DNA from: BM003 sp963699835
Lineage (GTDB): Bacteria > Pseudomonadota > Gammaproteobacteria > Steroidobacterales > BM003
Length of the DNA stretch: 64,000 nt
Direction of reading: 5' to 3'
Assembly: GCA_963699835.1 (NCBI GenBank)
Contig: CAVOVJ010000012.1
Location: 115,181-179,180 of the forward strand
Below are positions 16,424 through 24,741 of this stretch, piece by piece (position 1 is the stretch's first letter; each line of letters begins with the position of its first letter). Position numbers and translations under genes: made by a program. The notes under the pieces are model-generated. The model was not told the DNA's origin, made no database searches, and was given only the letters and a program-made list of their open reading frames with translations.

Positions 16424-16975
16424 GTGCCGTTATGGGTGCTGGCGGTAGCCGCTGGGGTGCTCGTGGTGGCCGCCGTACTGATCTTCGTTATTTTACGCCG
16501 GCGCGGTCAAACGGGCACCGGGGAGGCGCTGGGCCGCGTCAGTCTCGATTTCATTCGCGACGTCGTGATCCCGGACGGTATGGACGGCGAGATTCACGTC
16601 GAGGTTCTCGCGCTCACAGCAAAGGGGCTGCTTGTTATCGATATCAAGGATGTTCGCGGGAGTGTGTTCGTGGGTGAGCGGCTCAATGACTGGAAAGTCA
16701 TCGATGGCATCCAGCGCTACAGTTTTCCGAACCCGCTCAATTCCTTGTCGGAAAGAGTCGCTGCTGTGCGGCACAATGCGCCCGACCTACCCTGTGAAGG
16801 CATCGTGCTGTTCGGGCCAAATGCGGTAATCAGCGGGACGCCGCCGACGGGAGTCTGTCTGCCGGATGATCTCGTCGCTCGTTTTGCGAAACCGGGCGAG
16901 CGCGAGAGCCGACAACTCAGCGAGGCGTACGCACCTCACTGGAGTCGTCTGCGTGGTCGTTGCCGCCGCCCGTGA
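16424..16975 (+). CDS. NERD-domain membrane-anchored protein
   Basis: A 183-residue protein with one N-terminal transmembrane helix (residues ~1-24, LWVLAVAAGVLVVAAVLIFVIL) then a basic stop-transfer. The cytoplasmic part resembles the NERD (nuclease-related) domain: DGEIHVEVLALTAKGLLVIDIKD (in parts) is the conserved strand pair with an acidic residue followed by I-D-I-K. Later come WKV, NPLNSLSERVAAVRHN and IVLFGPNA. The GTG start places the helix at the very N-terminus; there is no strong ribosome-binding site. It lies 56 bp after thrC on the same strand and is convergent with the M20 peptidase. The NERD fold is related to restriction-type nucleases, but activity here is unproven. Confidence 0.7.
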   Translation: MPLWVLAVAAGVLVVAAVLIFVILRRRGQTGTGEALGRVSLDFIRDVVIPDGMDGEIHVEVLALTAKGLLVIDIKDVRGSVFVGERLNDWKVIDGIQRYSFPNPLNSLSERVAAVRHNAPDLPCEGIVLFGPNAVISGTPPTGVCLPDDLVARFAKPGERESRQLSEAYAPHWSRLRGRCRRP

Positions 16976-16980
16976 CGGTG

Positions 16981-18405
16981 TCAGGCGGCGATTGCCTGAT
17001 CTCTAGTAGCGTGGTCGGCAAGTACCCGGGCCACGCACATCGTCAGTTTCTTGCCAGTGTCGATATGCAGGAATTCGTTGGGCCCATGCGCATTGGAGTT
17101 GGGCCCCAACAGGCCAGTGATCAGGAACTGGACGCCAGGAAATCTCTCGCCGAGCATACCCATAAACGGAATACTGCCGCCGGTTCCCATGTACATCGCG
17201 TTGGCACCGAAAAAATCGGTCGACGCTGCCTTCATCGAGCTCTCCAGCCACGGCGCGACCTCCGGCGCATGCCAGCCACCCATCGCCGATTCCACATCGA
17301 AGCTGACCTCGGCGCCGTAAGGAGGATCGGTTTCCAGTGTCTCCTTGATCGCCGCGGCCGCGGCCGCGGCATCGCAGGTCGGGGGCAGCCGGAACGAGAG
17401 CTTGAGTGACGTGTGCGGGCGCAGGGTGTTGCCGGCCTGGCCAAGCGAGGGAATGCCGCCAGACCCGGTTACGCTGAGCGTCGGGCGCCACGTGTTGTTT
17501 AACAGTAACTCCACGATGTCATTGCTGACCGGCTGTGTGCCACCGGCAAACGGGAGCTTGCGGTATACCATATCGCCGAGGACTTCCGCCGCGGCGCGGG
17601 CCTGCTGCAGCCGCTGATCGGGGATTACCGGTTCGAGAATCGATACGCGGGATGCACCGCTCACCGGATCCTCTACCCGGTCGAGCAACTGGCGAATAAC
17701 CCGAAAACTGGAGGCGGTTACACCGCTCGCGCTGCCCGAGTGGGCACCCTCGTTGAGCACTTTGGCGGTCAGCGTGCCCACCAGGTTTCCACGCAGGGAG
17801 GTGGTACACCAGAGCTGGTCGTAGTTGCCACATTCGGCATCGAGGCAAATGACGAGGCTGGGACGGCCGATACGTTCGGCAAGCGCATCGATATAGTAGG
17901 GCAGGTCGTAGCTGCCGCTCTCTTCGCAGCCCTCGATCACCACCACGCAGCGTGCATGCGGAATGCCCTGTTCCTGCAGTGCCCGGATCGCCGTCAGCGA
18001 TCCAAAAATCGCATAGCCGTCGTCGGCGCCGCCGCGACCATAGATCTTGCCGTCTTTGATCACGGGCTTCCACGGGTCGAGGTCTTCGTTCCAGCCGTCA
18101 AATTCCGGCTGCTTGTCGAGGTGCCCGTACAACAGCACGGTATCGTCGATCTGTCCGGGGATTTCACAAAAAATCAAAGGGGTTCTTCCCGGCAGGCGAA
18201 CCACCTCGACCTCCAGACCCTTGATCGGCTGAGCGCGGCACCACTTCTCCATTAGTGCAACGGCGGCATCCATATATCCATGTGCTTCCCAGTCGGGATC
18301 GAACAGCGGTGATTTGTTCGGAATCTTGATGTAGTCGCAGAGCTCCGGGACGATCGAGTCATCCCACTGGTGATTGACAAATGCGCTGATTTTTTCTGGA
18401 TTCAT
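16981..18405 (-). CDS. M20 family metallopeptidase (dipeptidase-like)
   Basis: A 474-residue zinc peptidase of the M20 clan. Metal and catalytic motifs are present: LLYGHLDKQPEFDGW with the first His and catalytic Asp near residue 85, KIYGRGGADDGYAIFG with the bridging Asp near 118, VVIEGCEESGSYDLP with the catalytic and metal Glu near 152, LVICLDAECGNYDQLW near 185, and a C-terminal PNSNAHGPNEFLHID with the last His. The dimerisation domain lies between. This pattern matches carnosinase/CNDP-like dipeptidases rather than ArgE or DapE. I start at the ATG giving MNPEKISAFVNHQW; upstream sequence in frame has no homology. It is convergent with the NERD gene and stands alone. Confidence 0.88.
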   Translation of the reverse strand: MNPEKISAFVNHQWDDSIVPELCDYIKIPNKSPLFDPDWEAHGYMDAAVALMEKWCRAQPIKGLEVEVVRLPGRTPLIFCEIPGQIDDTVLLYGHLDKQPEFDGWNEDLDPWKPVIKDGKIYGRGGADDGYAIFGSLTAIRALQEQGIPHARCVVVIEGCEESGSYDLPYYIDALAERIGRPSLVICLDAECGNYDQLWCTTSLRGNLVGTLTAKVLNEGAHSGSASGVTASSFRVIRQLLDRVEDPVSGASRVSILEPVIPDQRLQQARAAAEVLGDMVYRKLPFAGGTQPVSNDIVELLLNNTWRPTLSVTGSGGIPSLGQAGNTLRPHTSLKLSFRLPPTCDAAAAAAAIKETLETDPPYGAEVSFDVESAMGGWHAPEVAPWLESSMKAASTDFFGANAMYMGTGGSIPFMGMLGERFPGVQFLITGLLGPNSNAHGPNEFLHIDTGKKLTMCVARVLADHATRDQAIAA

Positions 18406-18616
18406 GACGGGTTCCCGCTGTGGCTCATCGCCGTATTGTAGCGAAATACAAATACGTCCGCCGGCGCCCCGGCGGCCGCCCGGCAATCGCAGCGGAGACC
18501 GTGCCTGCAACGCGTTTGCAAGCGGCGCCCGTTGACCGGACGCGGCGCCGGCCGCCAGGCGTGTTATCAAGGGATGGGTCGGGCGGCGGGCTGCTGACAT
18601 GCGGCGTCGAGGGTAA

Positions 18617-19414
18617 TCAGTCCGGTGCGGCGAGCCCGAAAAAACGGCGCGCGTTCGCGGTCGTAGCCGCCGCCAGCTCCTCCTGATCGAGGTGCATTGC
18701 CGCGGCCACCGTTGCGAGGACATGGGCCAGGTGCATGGGCTCGTTGCGCCGCGATTTGGGTTTTGGCGCGAGGTCGCGCGGCAGCAGGTATGGCGCGTCG
18801 GTTTCGATCATTATCCGGTCTAGCGGAATCTCTGTGACGATTTCCTTGAGATGGTGGCCACGACGCTCATCGCATATCCACCCTGTGATGCCGATATAAA
18901 GCCCTAGTTCGAGGTACGCGAAAAGTTCGGCGGCGGCGCCGGTAAAACAATGCGCGACTGCGCGCGGAATAGTGTCGATGTGTTCACGCAGCATGCCGAT
19001 GAATTGCGCATGCGCGTCTCGTTGATGCAGAAACACCGGCATGTTCATTCGCGCCGCCAGCCGCAGTTGCTCTCTGTAGGCATGTTCCTGTTGTTGGTGA
19101 GTCGAGAAGTTGCGAAAGAAATCGAGCCCGCACTCACCGACTGCGACACAATGAGGCGATTCGAGCAGGGCACGAAGAGCGGGAACGGTTGCGCCATCGA
19201 ACTCGCTGGCATGATGCGGGTGGACACCGGCGGTGGCCGCAAAACGCCGGGGTTGTGTTGCCGCCAGCCGAATCGCGTCTTCGCTGCCGCTTACCGAACT
19301 GCCGGTCAGTACAAACTGGCTCACGCCGGCCGCGACTGCGCGATTGACCACGGCTTCGCGATCGGGGTCGAAACTGTCGTGAGTGAGATTGAGACCGATG
19401 TCTATCAGTTCCAT
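18617..19414 (-). CDS. tatD: TatD family deoxyribonuclease
   Basis: Metal-dependent TIM-barrel hydrolase of 265 residues, the normal TatD length. Metal-binding and signature segments are all visible: IDIGLNLTHDSF at the N-terminus, AGVHPHHA near 62, VGECGLDFFRN near 91, VFLHQRDAH near 126, VAHCFTG near 152, and IETDAPYLLPRDL near 201, followed by RRNEPMHL. TatD proteins are 3'-5' exonucleases involved in DNA repair or degradation. The gene is on the same strand as the ABC transporter genes upstream, 68 bp beyond the permease, so read-through is possible, but no functional link is evident. Confidence 0.93.
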   Translation of the reverse strand: MELIDIGLNLTHDSFDPDREAVVNRAVAAGVSQFVLTGSSVSGSEDAIRLAATQPRRFAATAGVHPHHASEFDGATVPALRALLESPHCVAVGECGLDFFRNFSTHQQQEHAYREQLRLAARMNMPVFLHQRDAHAQFIGMLREHIDTIPRAVAHCFTGAAAELFAYLELGLYIGITGWICDERRGHHLKEIVTEIPLDRIMIETDAPYLLPRDLAPKPKSRRNEPMHLAHVLATVAAAMHLDQEELAAATTANARRFFGLAAPD

Positions 19415-19482
19415 TTTTGGTTTCCGATAAGGGGACCATGGCAGCAGCGGGTCATTGCCATGCTTCCTGCAACCGCAGCCGT

Positions 19483-20493
19483 CTACTCGAGGCGCCAGCG
19501 AAAAAGCCAGGTGCCGCCGAGAATAAAGACCGCGGTCATCGCCCCGAGTATCAGCAGGCTCCGGGAAATGTCGGCGAGACCGGCACCATCCAGCATGATC
19601 GCGCGCGCTGCTTCCAGCACGTGAGTCAGCGGCAACAACTGGGCGGCCTGGCGCATGATCGGATTAGCGCCTTCCATCGAGAACCAGACGCCGGACAACA
19701 ACATCATCGGCCAGGTGATCATGTTGAGCACGCCGCCCGCGAATTCCTCGCTGGTGGCGCGGGCCGCGACCAGCAAACCCAGCGAGATCATGCAAATTGC
19801 TCCAAGCGCGGCGACCAGCAGCAGTGCAAGATAACTGCCTTCCATGCGGAAGTGGATGAAGTAGTTGGTACCGACAAAAACGAAAATGCTGACGGCCAGG
19901 ATAAGCATCAACCGCGACACCACCTGGGCGCCGATAAATTCTATCGCCCGTAACGGTGTGGCCTGAAGCCGTTTCAGGAAACCGTTCTTACGATAACGCA
20001 CGACGACGTAGCCGACCCCGAACAGGCAGCTGAACATCATATTCATGCCGAGGATACCCGGCAGCAACCAGTCGATATAACGGATCTGCTCCGCCGACAC
20101 AGTTGCCTTCTCCAGGCGTGGGTCGACCTGCAGCAATAGCCGTTCCAGCACATAACCCTTCGGCGAATCCGTATTGACCCAGTAGCGGTTGCGGGCCGGA
20201 TCGAACAACAGGTCGATACGGTGGCGGCTGAGCTTGTCGACGGACTCCGTCTCGTCGGTTAGTGCCACGAACTGCACGTAGCGGGTGCCGAGGAAGGGGT
20301 GGCTGTCGAGATCTATCTCGGTACTGTCCTGGAGGACTCCGGCCTTGAACAATGGCCGCGGAGGGCCGGAGAAAATCAGCCCCATGCCGACCACGAGCAG
20401 GATCGGCAGCATGATGTTCCAGCCAAACGATGCGCGGTCGCGGACGAATTCGAGATTGCGGGCATGCAGGATTGCGAGCATCCGGCGGATCAT
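19483..20493 (-). CDS. ABC-2 type transporter permease
   Basis: A 336-residue inner-membrane permease. It has one N-terminal transmembrane helix (IMLPILLVVGMGLIF), a large extracytoplasmic region (~residues 50-150) and five further helices in the C-terminal half (e.g. LLPGILGMNMMFSCLFGVGYV, LMLILAVSIFVFVGTNYF, LALLLVAALGAICMISLG). This is the ABC-2/YhhJ-type export layout. Its start overlaps the stop of the ATPase gene by 4 bp, so the two form one exporter and are translationally coupled. The substrate is unknown; drugs, lipids or polysaccharide are possible for this class. Confidence 0.88.
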   Translation of the reverse strand: MIRRMLAILHARNLEFVRDRASFGWNIMLPILLVVGMGLIFSGPPRPLFKAGVLQDSTEIDLDSHPFLGTRYVQFVALTDETESVDKLSRHRIDLLFDPARNRYWVNTDSPKGYVLERLLLQVDPRLEKATVSAEQIRYIDWLLPGILGMNMMFSCLFGVGYVVVRYRKNGFLKRLQATPLRAIEFIGAQVVSRLMLILAVSIFVFVGTNYFIHFRMEGSYLALLLVAALGAICMISLGLLVAARATSEEFAGGVLNMITWPMMLLSGVWFSMEGANPIMRQAAQLLPLTHVLEAARAIMLDGAGLADISRSLLILGAMTAVFILGGTWLFRWRLE

Positions 20494-21383
20494 GCGCGCA
20501 ACTCCTTGCCGGTCAGTTCGATAAACAGGTCTTCGAGGTTGCGCGGCCGGATCCGGAGCCGCTGCATCGGTACCCCGGCTGCGTTGAGCGCGATTAGCGC
20601 CGCATTGACGTCGGCGGTGGATATTTCGACGTTTTGGCCCTCACGCAATACCTGGTACTCGAATCCGCCCAGGTCACGCGGCCAGTCCGCATCCGGCAAT
20701 TCAAGGACGACGTCGTCGAAGTGCTCGGCTAGCAGAGCCTGCGGTGAACCCTCCGCGATGATCTTTCCATGATCCATGATCGCGATGGCATCGCACAGGA
20801 TATAGGCTTCTTCCATATAGTGCGTAGTCAGGACGACCGTAGTGTTTTGCGCCTTAATACCCTCGACCATTTGCCAGAAATTGCGCCGCGCCTGCGGATC
20901 GAGACCGGTGGTCGGTTCGTCCAGAAATACCAGCGCAGGGCGATTGATCAGAGCGATGCCAAGCAGCAGGCGCTGGCGCTGGCCGCCGGATAGTTTGCGC
21001 GTATCGCGGTCTAGCAACTCCCCGAGGCTGCATAGCCCGACCACTTCGTCGATGCTAGCGACCCTCCCATACAGTTTGCGGAAAAGATCGAGCGTTTCGG
21101 CGACGGTCAGGAAGTCCTGCAGCGCCGTCGACTGGAACTGGATACCGGCCTCTTCGCGGAATCTGCGGCCGATCGGCGCGCCGCGGTACAACACCGCACC
21201 GGAACTGGCCGGAATGACACCCTCCATGATTTCGACCGTCGTCGTCTTGCCGGCGCCGTTCGGACCGAGCAATCCGAAACAGGTTCCTTCGGCGACCGAG
21301 AAACCGATGCCGTCGACTGCGCGCACGCCAGGGTATTCTTTGACGAGATCCCGTACCTCGAGGATCGTTGTGGTCGGGTTCAT
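20490..21383 (-). CDS. ABC transporter ATP-binding protein
   Basis: A 297-residue ATPase partner of the downstream permease. Walker A is GPNGAGKTT near residue 40, the signature is LSGGQRQRLLLG near 138, Walker B is ALVFLDEPTTGLDP near 158, and the switch His is in LTTHYMEEA near 193. A C-terminal ~80-residue domain (VEISTADVNAALIALN, RNLEDLFIELTGKEL) is typical of DrrA/CcmA-like ABC-2 ATPases. The start is the ATG giving MNPTTTILEVRDL, 23 bp after the stop of the amidohydrolase gene, so the three genes probably share a transcript. Confidence 0.92.
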   Translation of the reverse strand: MNPTTTILEVRDLVKEYPGVRAVDGIGFSVAEGTCFGLLGPNGAGKTTTVEIMEGVIPASSGAVLYRGAPIGRRFREEAGIQFQSTALQDFLTVAETLDLFRKLYGRVASIDEVVGLCSLGELLDRDTRKLSGGQRQRLLLGIALINRPALVFLDEPTTGLDPQARRNFWQMVEGIKAQNTTVVLTTHYMEEAYILCDAIAIMDHGKIIAEGSPQALLAEHFDDVVLELPDADWPRDLGGFEYQVLREGQNVEISTADVNAALIALNAAGVPMQRLRIRPRNLEDLFIELTGKELRA

Positions 21384-21406
21384 CTTTTCAACACCCGGCC
21401 ACTGTT

Positions 21407-24400
21407 TCAACGTTCCCAGTAGAAGGCTTTTCTTGCGCGCGGATGGTTGCCGGTCTCGTTCATTGACGTCGCGTCATAGAGTCGCCCGTTGACCATCACG
21501 TATTTAACTTTCTCACTGTTGCGGATATCGGTCAGCGGATTCGCCTCGAGCACAATCAGGTCAGCCAGTTTGCCTTTCTCCAGTGAGCCGATGTCCTTAT
21601 CCATGCCAAGGTAGGTGGCGCCGTTGATCGTGGCGACTTTGATCACCTCGAGCGGTGCCATCCCGCCCTGTGCCAGCATCCACATTTCCCAATGCGCACC
21701 AAGTCCTTCGCGCTGCCCATGCGCGCCGATCTGCACCGAGACGCCGGCCGCCGCGAGCTCGGCTGCCACGCGAGCACTGTCGAAATGGTTGTACTCCTCC
21801 TCCGGAGCAATCATGCGCCGCCGCGATCGCGGGTCCAGCACTTCGCGGGGAACGAACTGCGAAAGCCTCTCGTGCGCGAACACGTCCGACTCCTGGTACC
21901 AGTAATTCTCACCTTCGATCCCACCGTAGGCGACGACCAGCGTCGGCGTGTACCCCACATCGGTCTGCGACCACAGCTGCACCACGTCAGCGTAAATCCG
22001 GGCCAGCGGCAGGCTGTGTTCGATACCGGTGTGGCCGTCCACGATCATGTTCATGTTGTGCTGGTACAGCGCACCGCCTTCCGGGAAAACGTTGATTTTC
22101 AATTCGCGCGCGGCGGTCAGGATCTGCTGGCGCTGGTTACGCCGCGGCTGGTTGTAGCTTTTGACGCTTTCTGCGCCGAGCGCGCGCATCCTGCGCAGCG
22201 TGGCGCGGGCATCCTCGAGACTCTCTACCTCGGCGGTAAATTCCGTGCTCGCGCCGTAAAGAATCGTCCCGGTTGAGAATATGCGAGGAGCCGTGATCAG
22301 TCCCGCACGCGCCATTTCCTTGGCAGTGAATATCTCGCTCGAGTCGTTCGACGGATCGTGAATCGTGGTGACGCCAAATGCGAGCGTCGCATAGTTGACC
22401 CAGTTTTGCTGCGGAATGATCTCGCTGCTGCCCTGCGGCCCGTGCCAGTGTGCATCGACAATGCCGGGCATGACCGTCATGCCGCCCGCCAGCAGTGTTT
22501 CCGCGTCGTCAGGAATGCGGACGTCGACGCGTGCACCGACCGCGCTGATGCGATTGCCGTCGATTACGATGACGCCATCCTCGATGACTTCGTTGCCGTT
22601 CATCGTGATAATGCGCACGCCGGCGATGGCGATCTTGCCATCCGGCTTGTCCAGATCCTGCTCGAAACCGAGCGCAATACGTGATGCGTCAGCGACTTCT
22701 CCGGCGCCTCTTGAGGCGTCGATTTCCTGCGCAAACAGATCCGGGCCCAACGACCAGTACAACTTGCGGCTGTCGCTCGACCAGTTGAGGTAGTCGCCGG
22801 CATCGCTTGTCAGGCGTTTTGCCCCGACCGATTTCATGTCCGGGTTCACCTCCAGCGGCTTGCCGATGCCGGGAACCGGCAACAAGTAGACCTGGAAGCG
22901 CTCCTGAACGGCCAGCCACTTGCCGTTAGGGGAAATTACGAAGTCGCTGGCGAACTCGCTCTTCGCCATGACCTGCTCGTCGCCATCGGAGAGGCGCCGC
23001 CTGACCAGCACCAGTTCGTTCTCCTCGCCCGTTCGGATCAGGTAGAGATTATCGCGGTCTGCGCCGAATCTGGGTCGTTCACCGTCGCGGGTAAGAAAAT
23101 CGGTTTCGCCGCCACGCGCAGATACTTCGTAGATGCCCGGTTCCTCGCCCCACCATGGGGCGCGCAGCGGATTGCCGGACAGTTTGCGGTAGACGATACT
23201 TTGACCATCCGGAGCAAAGCGCGGTTCGACAAAGTGTCCGGGGTCGGGTGTCACGACTTCGCTGCGGCCGCCATCGGCATCGATAACACGCACCGCACCG
23301 AACTCCTCGTCGCTCCAGCTGACATAGACGATTTTGCGCCCGTCACGCGAGAACGACGGGTAGAACTCGAAATGCTCGTCCTGCCTGGTCAGCCGTTTCG
23401 TTGCGCCATCCGGCAGGGATCTGACGTACAGATGACCCAGCGCTGAAAACACGACCCGCTTGCCGTCCGGCGACATTTCGGGCCAACGCAACATCCGTGC
23501 TGTAAATTTGTCCGGTGCTACCGCAACCGGGAAATGCACCGCCTCGCGCGCCTCCAGTGTCGCCTCGACCCTGAAGTCAATGGTCTGTGATTCGCCACCG
23601 GTTGCGTCGATACGCAGGATCTTGCCTCCGGCCCAGGCGAGGATGGCGCTGCTGTCCGGCAGCCACGCCATGTTGGGATAGACGCCATGAATGGACCAGA
23701 TTTCCTGGTTGTCCCGGTCCAACCCGTCAAACAACGCGGTCTCGACACCGCTGTTGACGTCTTTTAGGAACAAGACGCTCTTGCCGCGGACTCTGCGCAC
23801 AAAAGCGATGGATTTGCCGTCCGGAGAAGGCAGCGGCCGGATTGCGCCGCCGGCCCCGCCGATGTAGGCAAGATCCTCACCGCTTGCGCGGTCGAGACGG
23901 CGGATCTGGTAGATCTCGCCATTGGAGTCCTTGTTGTACTCAAAATTTTCACCTGGCGTGGCATCGAGGCTGTAGTACATATATTTGCCGTCAGGAGAGA
24001 ATGCGGGTTCGTTGATGTCCTTCTGATCGGTTCGTTTTTCGACGACCTGCAGGCCTTCCCCGCCGTCGCGATAGTAGAGCCAGATTTCGCCGGCGCCCAG
24101 CGACCGCCGCTTGGTGAAGTGCTTTCGCACCGCGATGAACCGACCATCGGGCGACCACGCGGGGTTGTGAACAAGGCGGAAATCCTCCTTGCTGACCTGG
24201 GTCGGGTCCGATCCGTCCGCGCGCATGATCCACAGATTGTCGGCACCGTCGCGGTCGCTGATGAAGGCGATGTGGCGTCCGTCAGGGCTGAATCGCGGCT
24301 GCATGTCCCAGGCCATGCCGGACGCGAGCGCTTTCGCGCGGCCACCTGTCACCGGCATAGTGTAGATGTCGCCGAGGAGGTCGAAGACGATCGTGCTGCC

Positions 24401-24583
24401 ATCGGGGCTGATATCGACGCTGAGCCAGGTGCCTTCGGTGGTATCGATCGCGATCGAAGTTGCCGCTCCGGGCGGATCACTGACATCCCATTTCACATTG
24501 TTGTCTGCCGCGGCCGCCACGGCGCCAAGCGCCAGTGCCGCGAGGAAAACAAGAGTGCAGCGTGCAAGGTATTGGATAAACAT
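21407..24583 (-). CDS. Secreted beta-propeller / amidohydrolase fusion protein
   Basis: A 1058-residue exported protein. A signal peptide (residues ~1-26, LVFLAALALGAVAAAADN) is followed by a long TolB-like beta-propeller of PD40 repeats (SPDGSTIVFDLLGDIYTMP, FSPDGRHIAFISDRDGADN, WSPDGRFIAV, FSPDGKYMYYS) to ~residue 650. The C-terminal ~400 residues are an amidohydrolase: AGGMTVMPGIVDAHWHG with the metal-binding HxH, TTIHDPSND, VDGHTGIEHSL, and a C-terminal GSLEKGKLADLIVLEANPL. Proteins with this order are annotated as imidazolonepropionase- or dipeptidase-like periplasmic hydrolases; the substrate is not known. It is first in a run with the ABC exporter genes 23 bp downstream. Confidence 0.87.
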   Translation of the reverse strand: MFIQYLARCTLVFLAALALGAVAAAADNNVKWDVSDPPGAATSIAIDTTEGTWLSVDISPDGSTIVFDLLGDIYTMPVTGGRAKALASGMAWDMQPRFSPDGRHIAFISDRDGADNLWIMRADGSDPTQVSKEDFRLVHNPAWSPDGRFIAVRKHFTKRRSLGAGEIWLYYRDGGEGLQVVEKRTDQKDINEPAFSPDGKYMYYSLDATPGENFEYNKDSNGEIYQIRRLDRASGEDLAYIGGAGGAIRPLPSPDGKSIAFVRRVRGKSVLFLKDVNSGVETALFDGLDRDNQEIWSIHGVYPNMAWLPDSSAILAWAGGKILRIDATGGESQTIDFRVEATLEAREAVHFPVAVAPDKFTARMLRWPEMSPDGKRVVFSALGHLYVRSLPDGATKRLTRQDEHFEFYPSFSRDGRKIVYVSWSDEEFGAVRVIDADGGRSEVVTPDPGHFVEPRFAPDGQSIVYRKLSGNPLRAPWWGEEPGIYEVSARGGETDFLTRDGERPRFGADRDNLYLIRTGEENELVLVRRRLSDGDEQVMAKSEFASDFVISPNGKWLAVQERFQVYLLPVPGIGKPLEVNPDMKSVGAKRLTSDAGDYLNWSSDSRKLYWSLGPDLFAQEIDASRGAGEVADASRIALGFEQDLDKPDGKIAIAGVRIITMNGNEVIEDGVIVIDGNRISAVGARVDVRIPDDAETLLAGGMTVMPGIVDAHWHGPQGSSEIIPQQNWVNYATLAFGVTTIHDPSNDSSEIFTAKEMARAGLITAPRIFSTGTILYGASTEFTAEVESLEDARATLRRMRALGAESVKSYNQPRRNQRQQILTAARELKINVFPEGGALYQHNMNMIVDGHTGIEHSLPLARIYADVVQLWSQTDVGYTPTLVVAYGGIEGENYWYQESDVFAHERLSQFVPREVLDPRSRRRMIAPEEEYNHFDSARVAAELAAAGVSVQIGAHGQREGLGAHWEMWMLAQGGMAPLEVIKVATINGATYLGMDKDIGSLEKGKLADLIVLEANPLTDIRNSEKVKYVMVNGRLYDATSMNETGNHPRARKAFYWER

Positions 24584-24741
24584 AGTGATGAATCGTCCCG
24601 CTCGCGCGACAGCTTCCGCAAAGACGCGAATGCTAACGCAATCGGGACCGGGGCGTCACACCGGCGATGCAACTGAGTCTTGCGGCGGGGGCGGCGCTCG
24701 GGCACCCTTGCGACGCCGCCCCGTAGCGTAAAGGCCAGCGA

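Noticed and set aside
16962..16997. GCCGCC...GGCGGC inverted repeat at the NERD/M20 junction as a terminator
   Set aside because: Most of it lies within the coding ends of both genes, the loop is long, and there is no T-tract.
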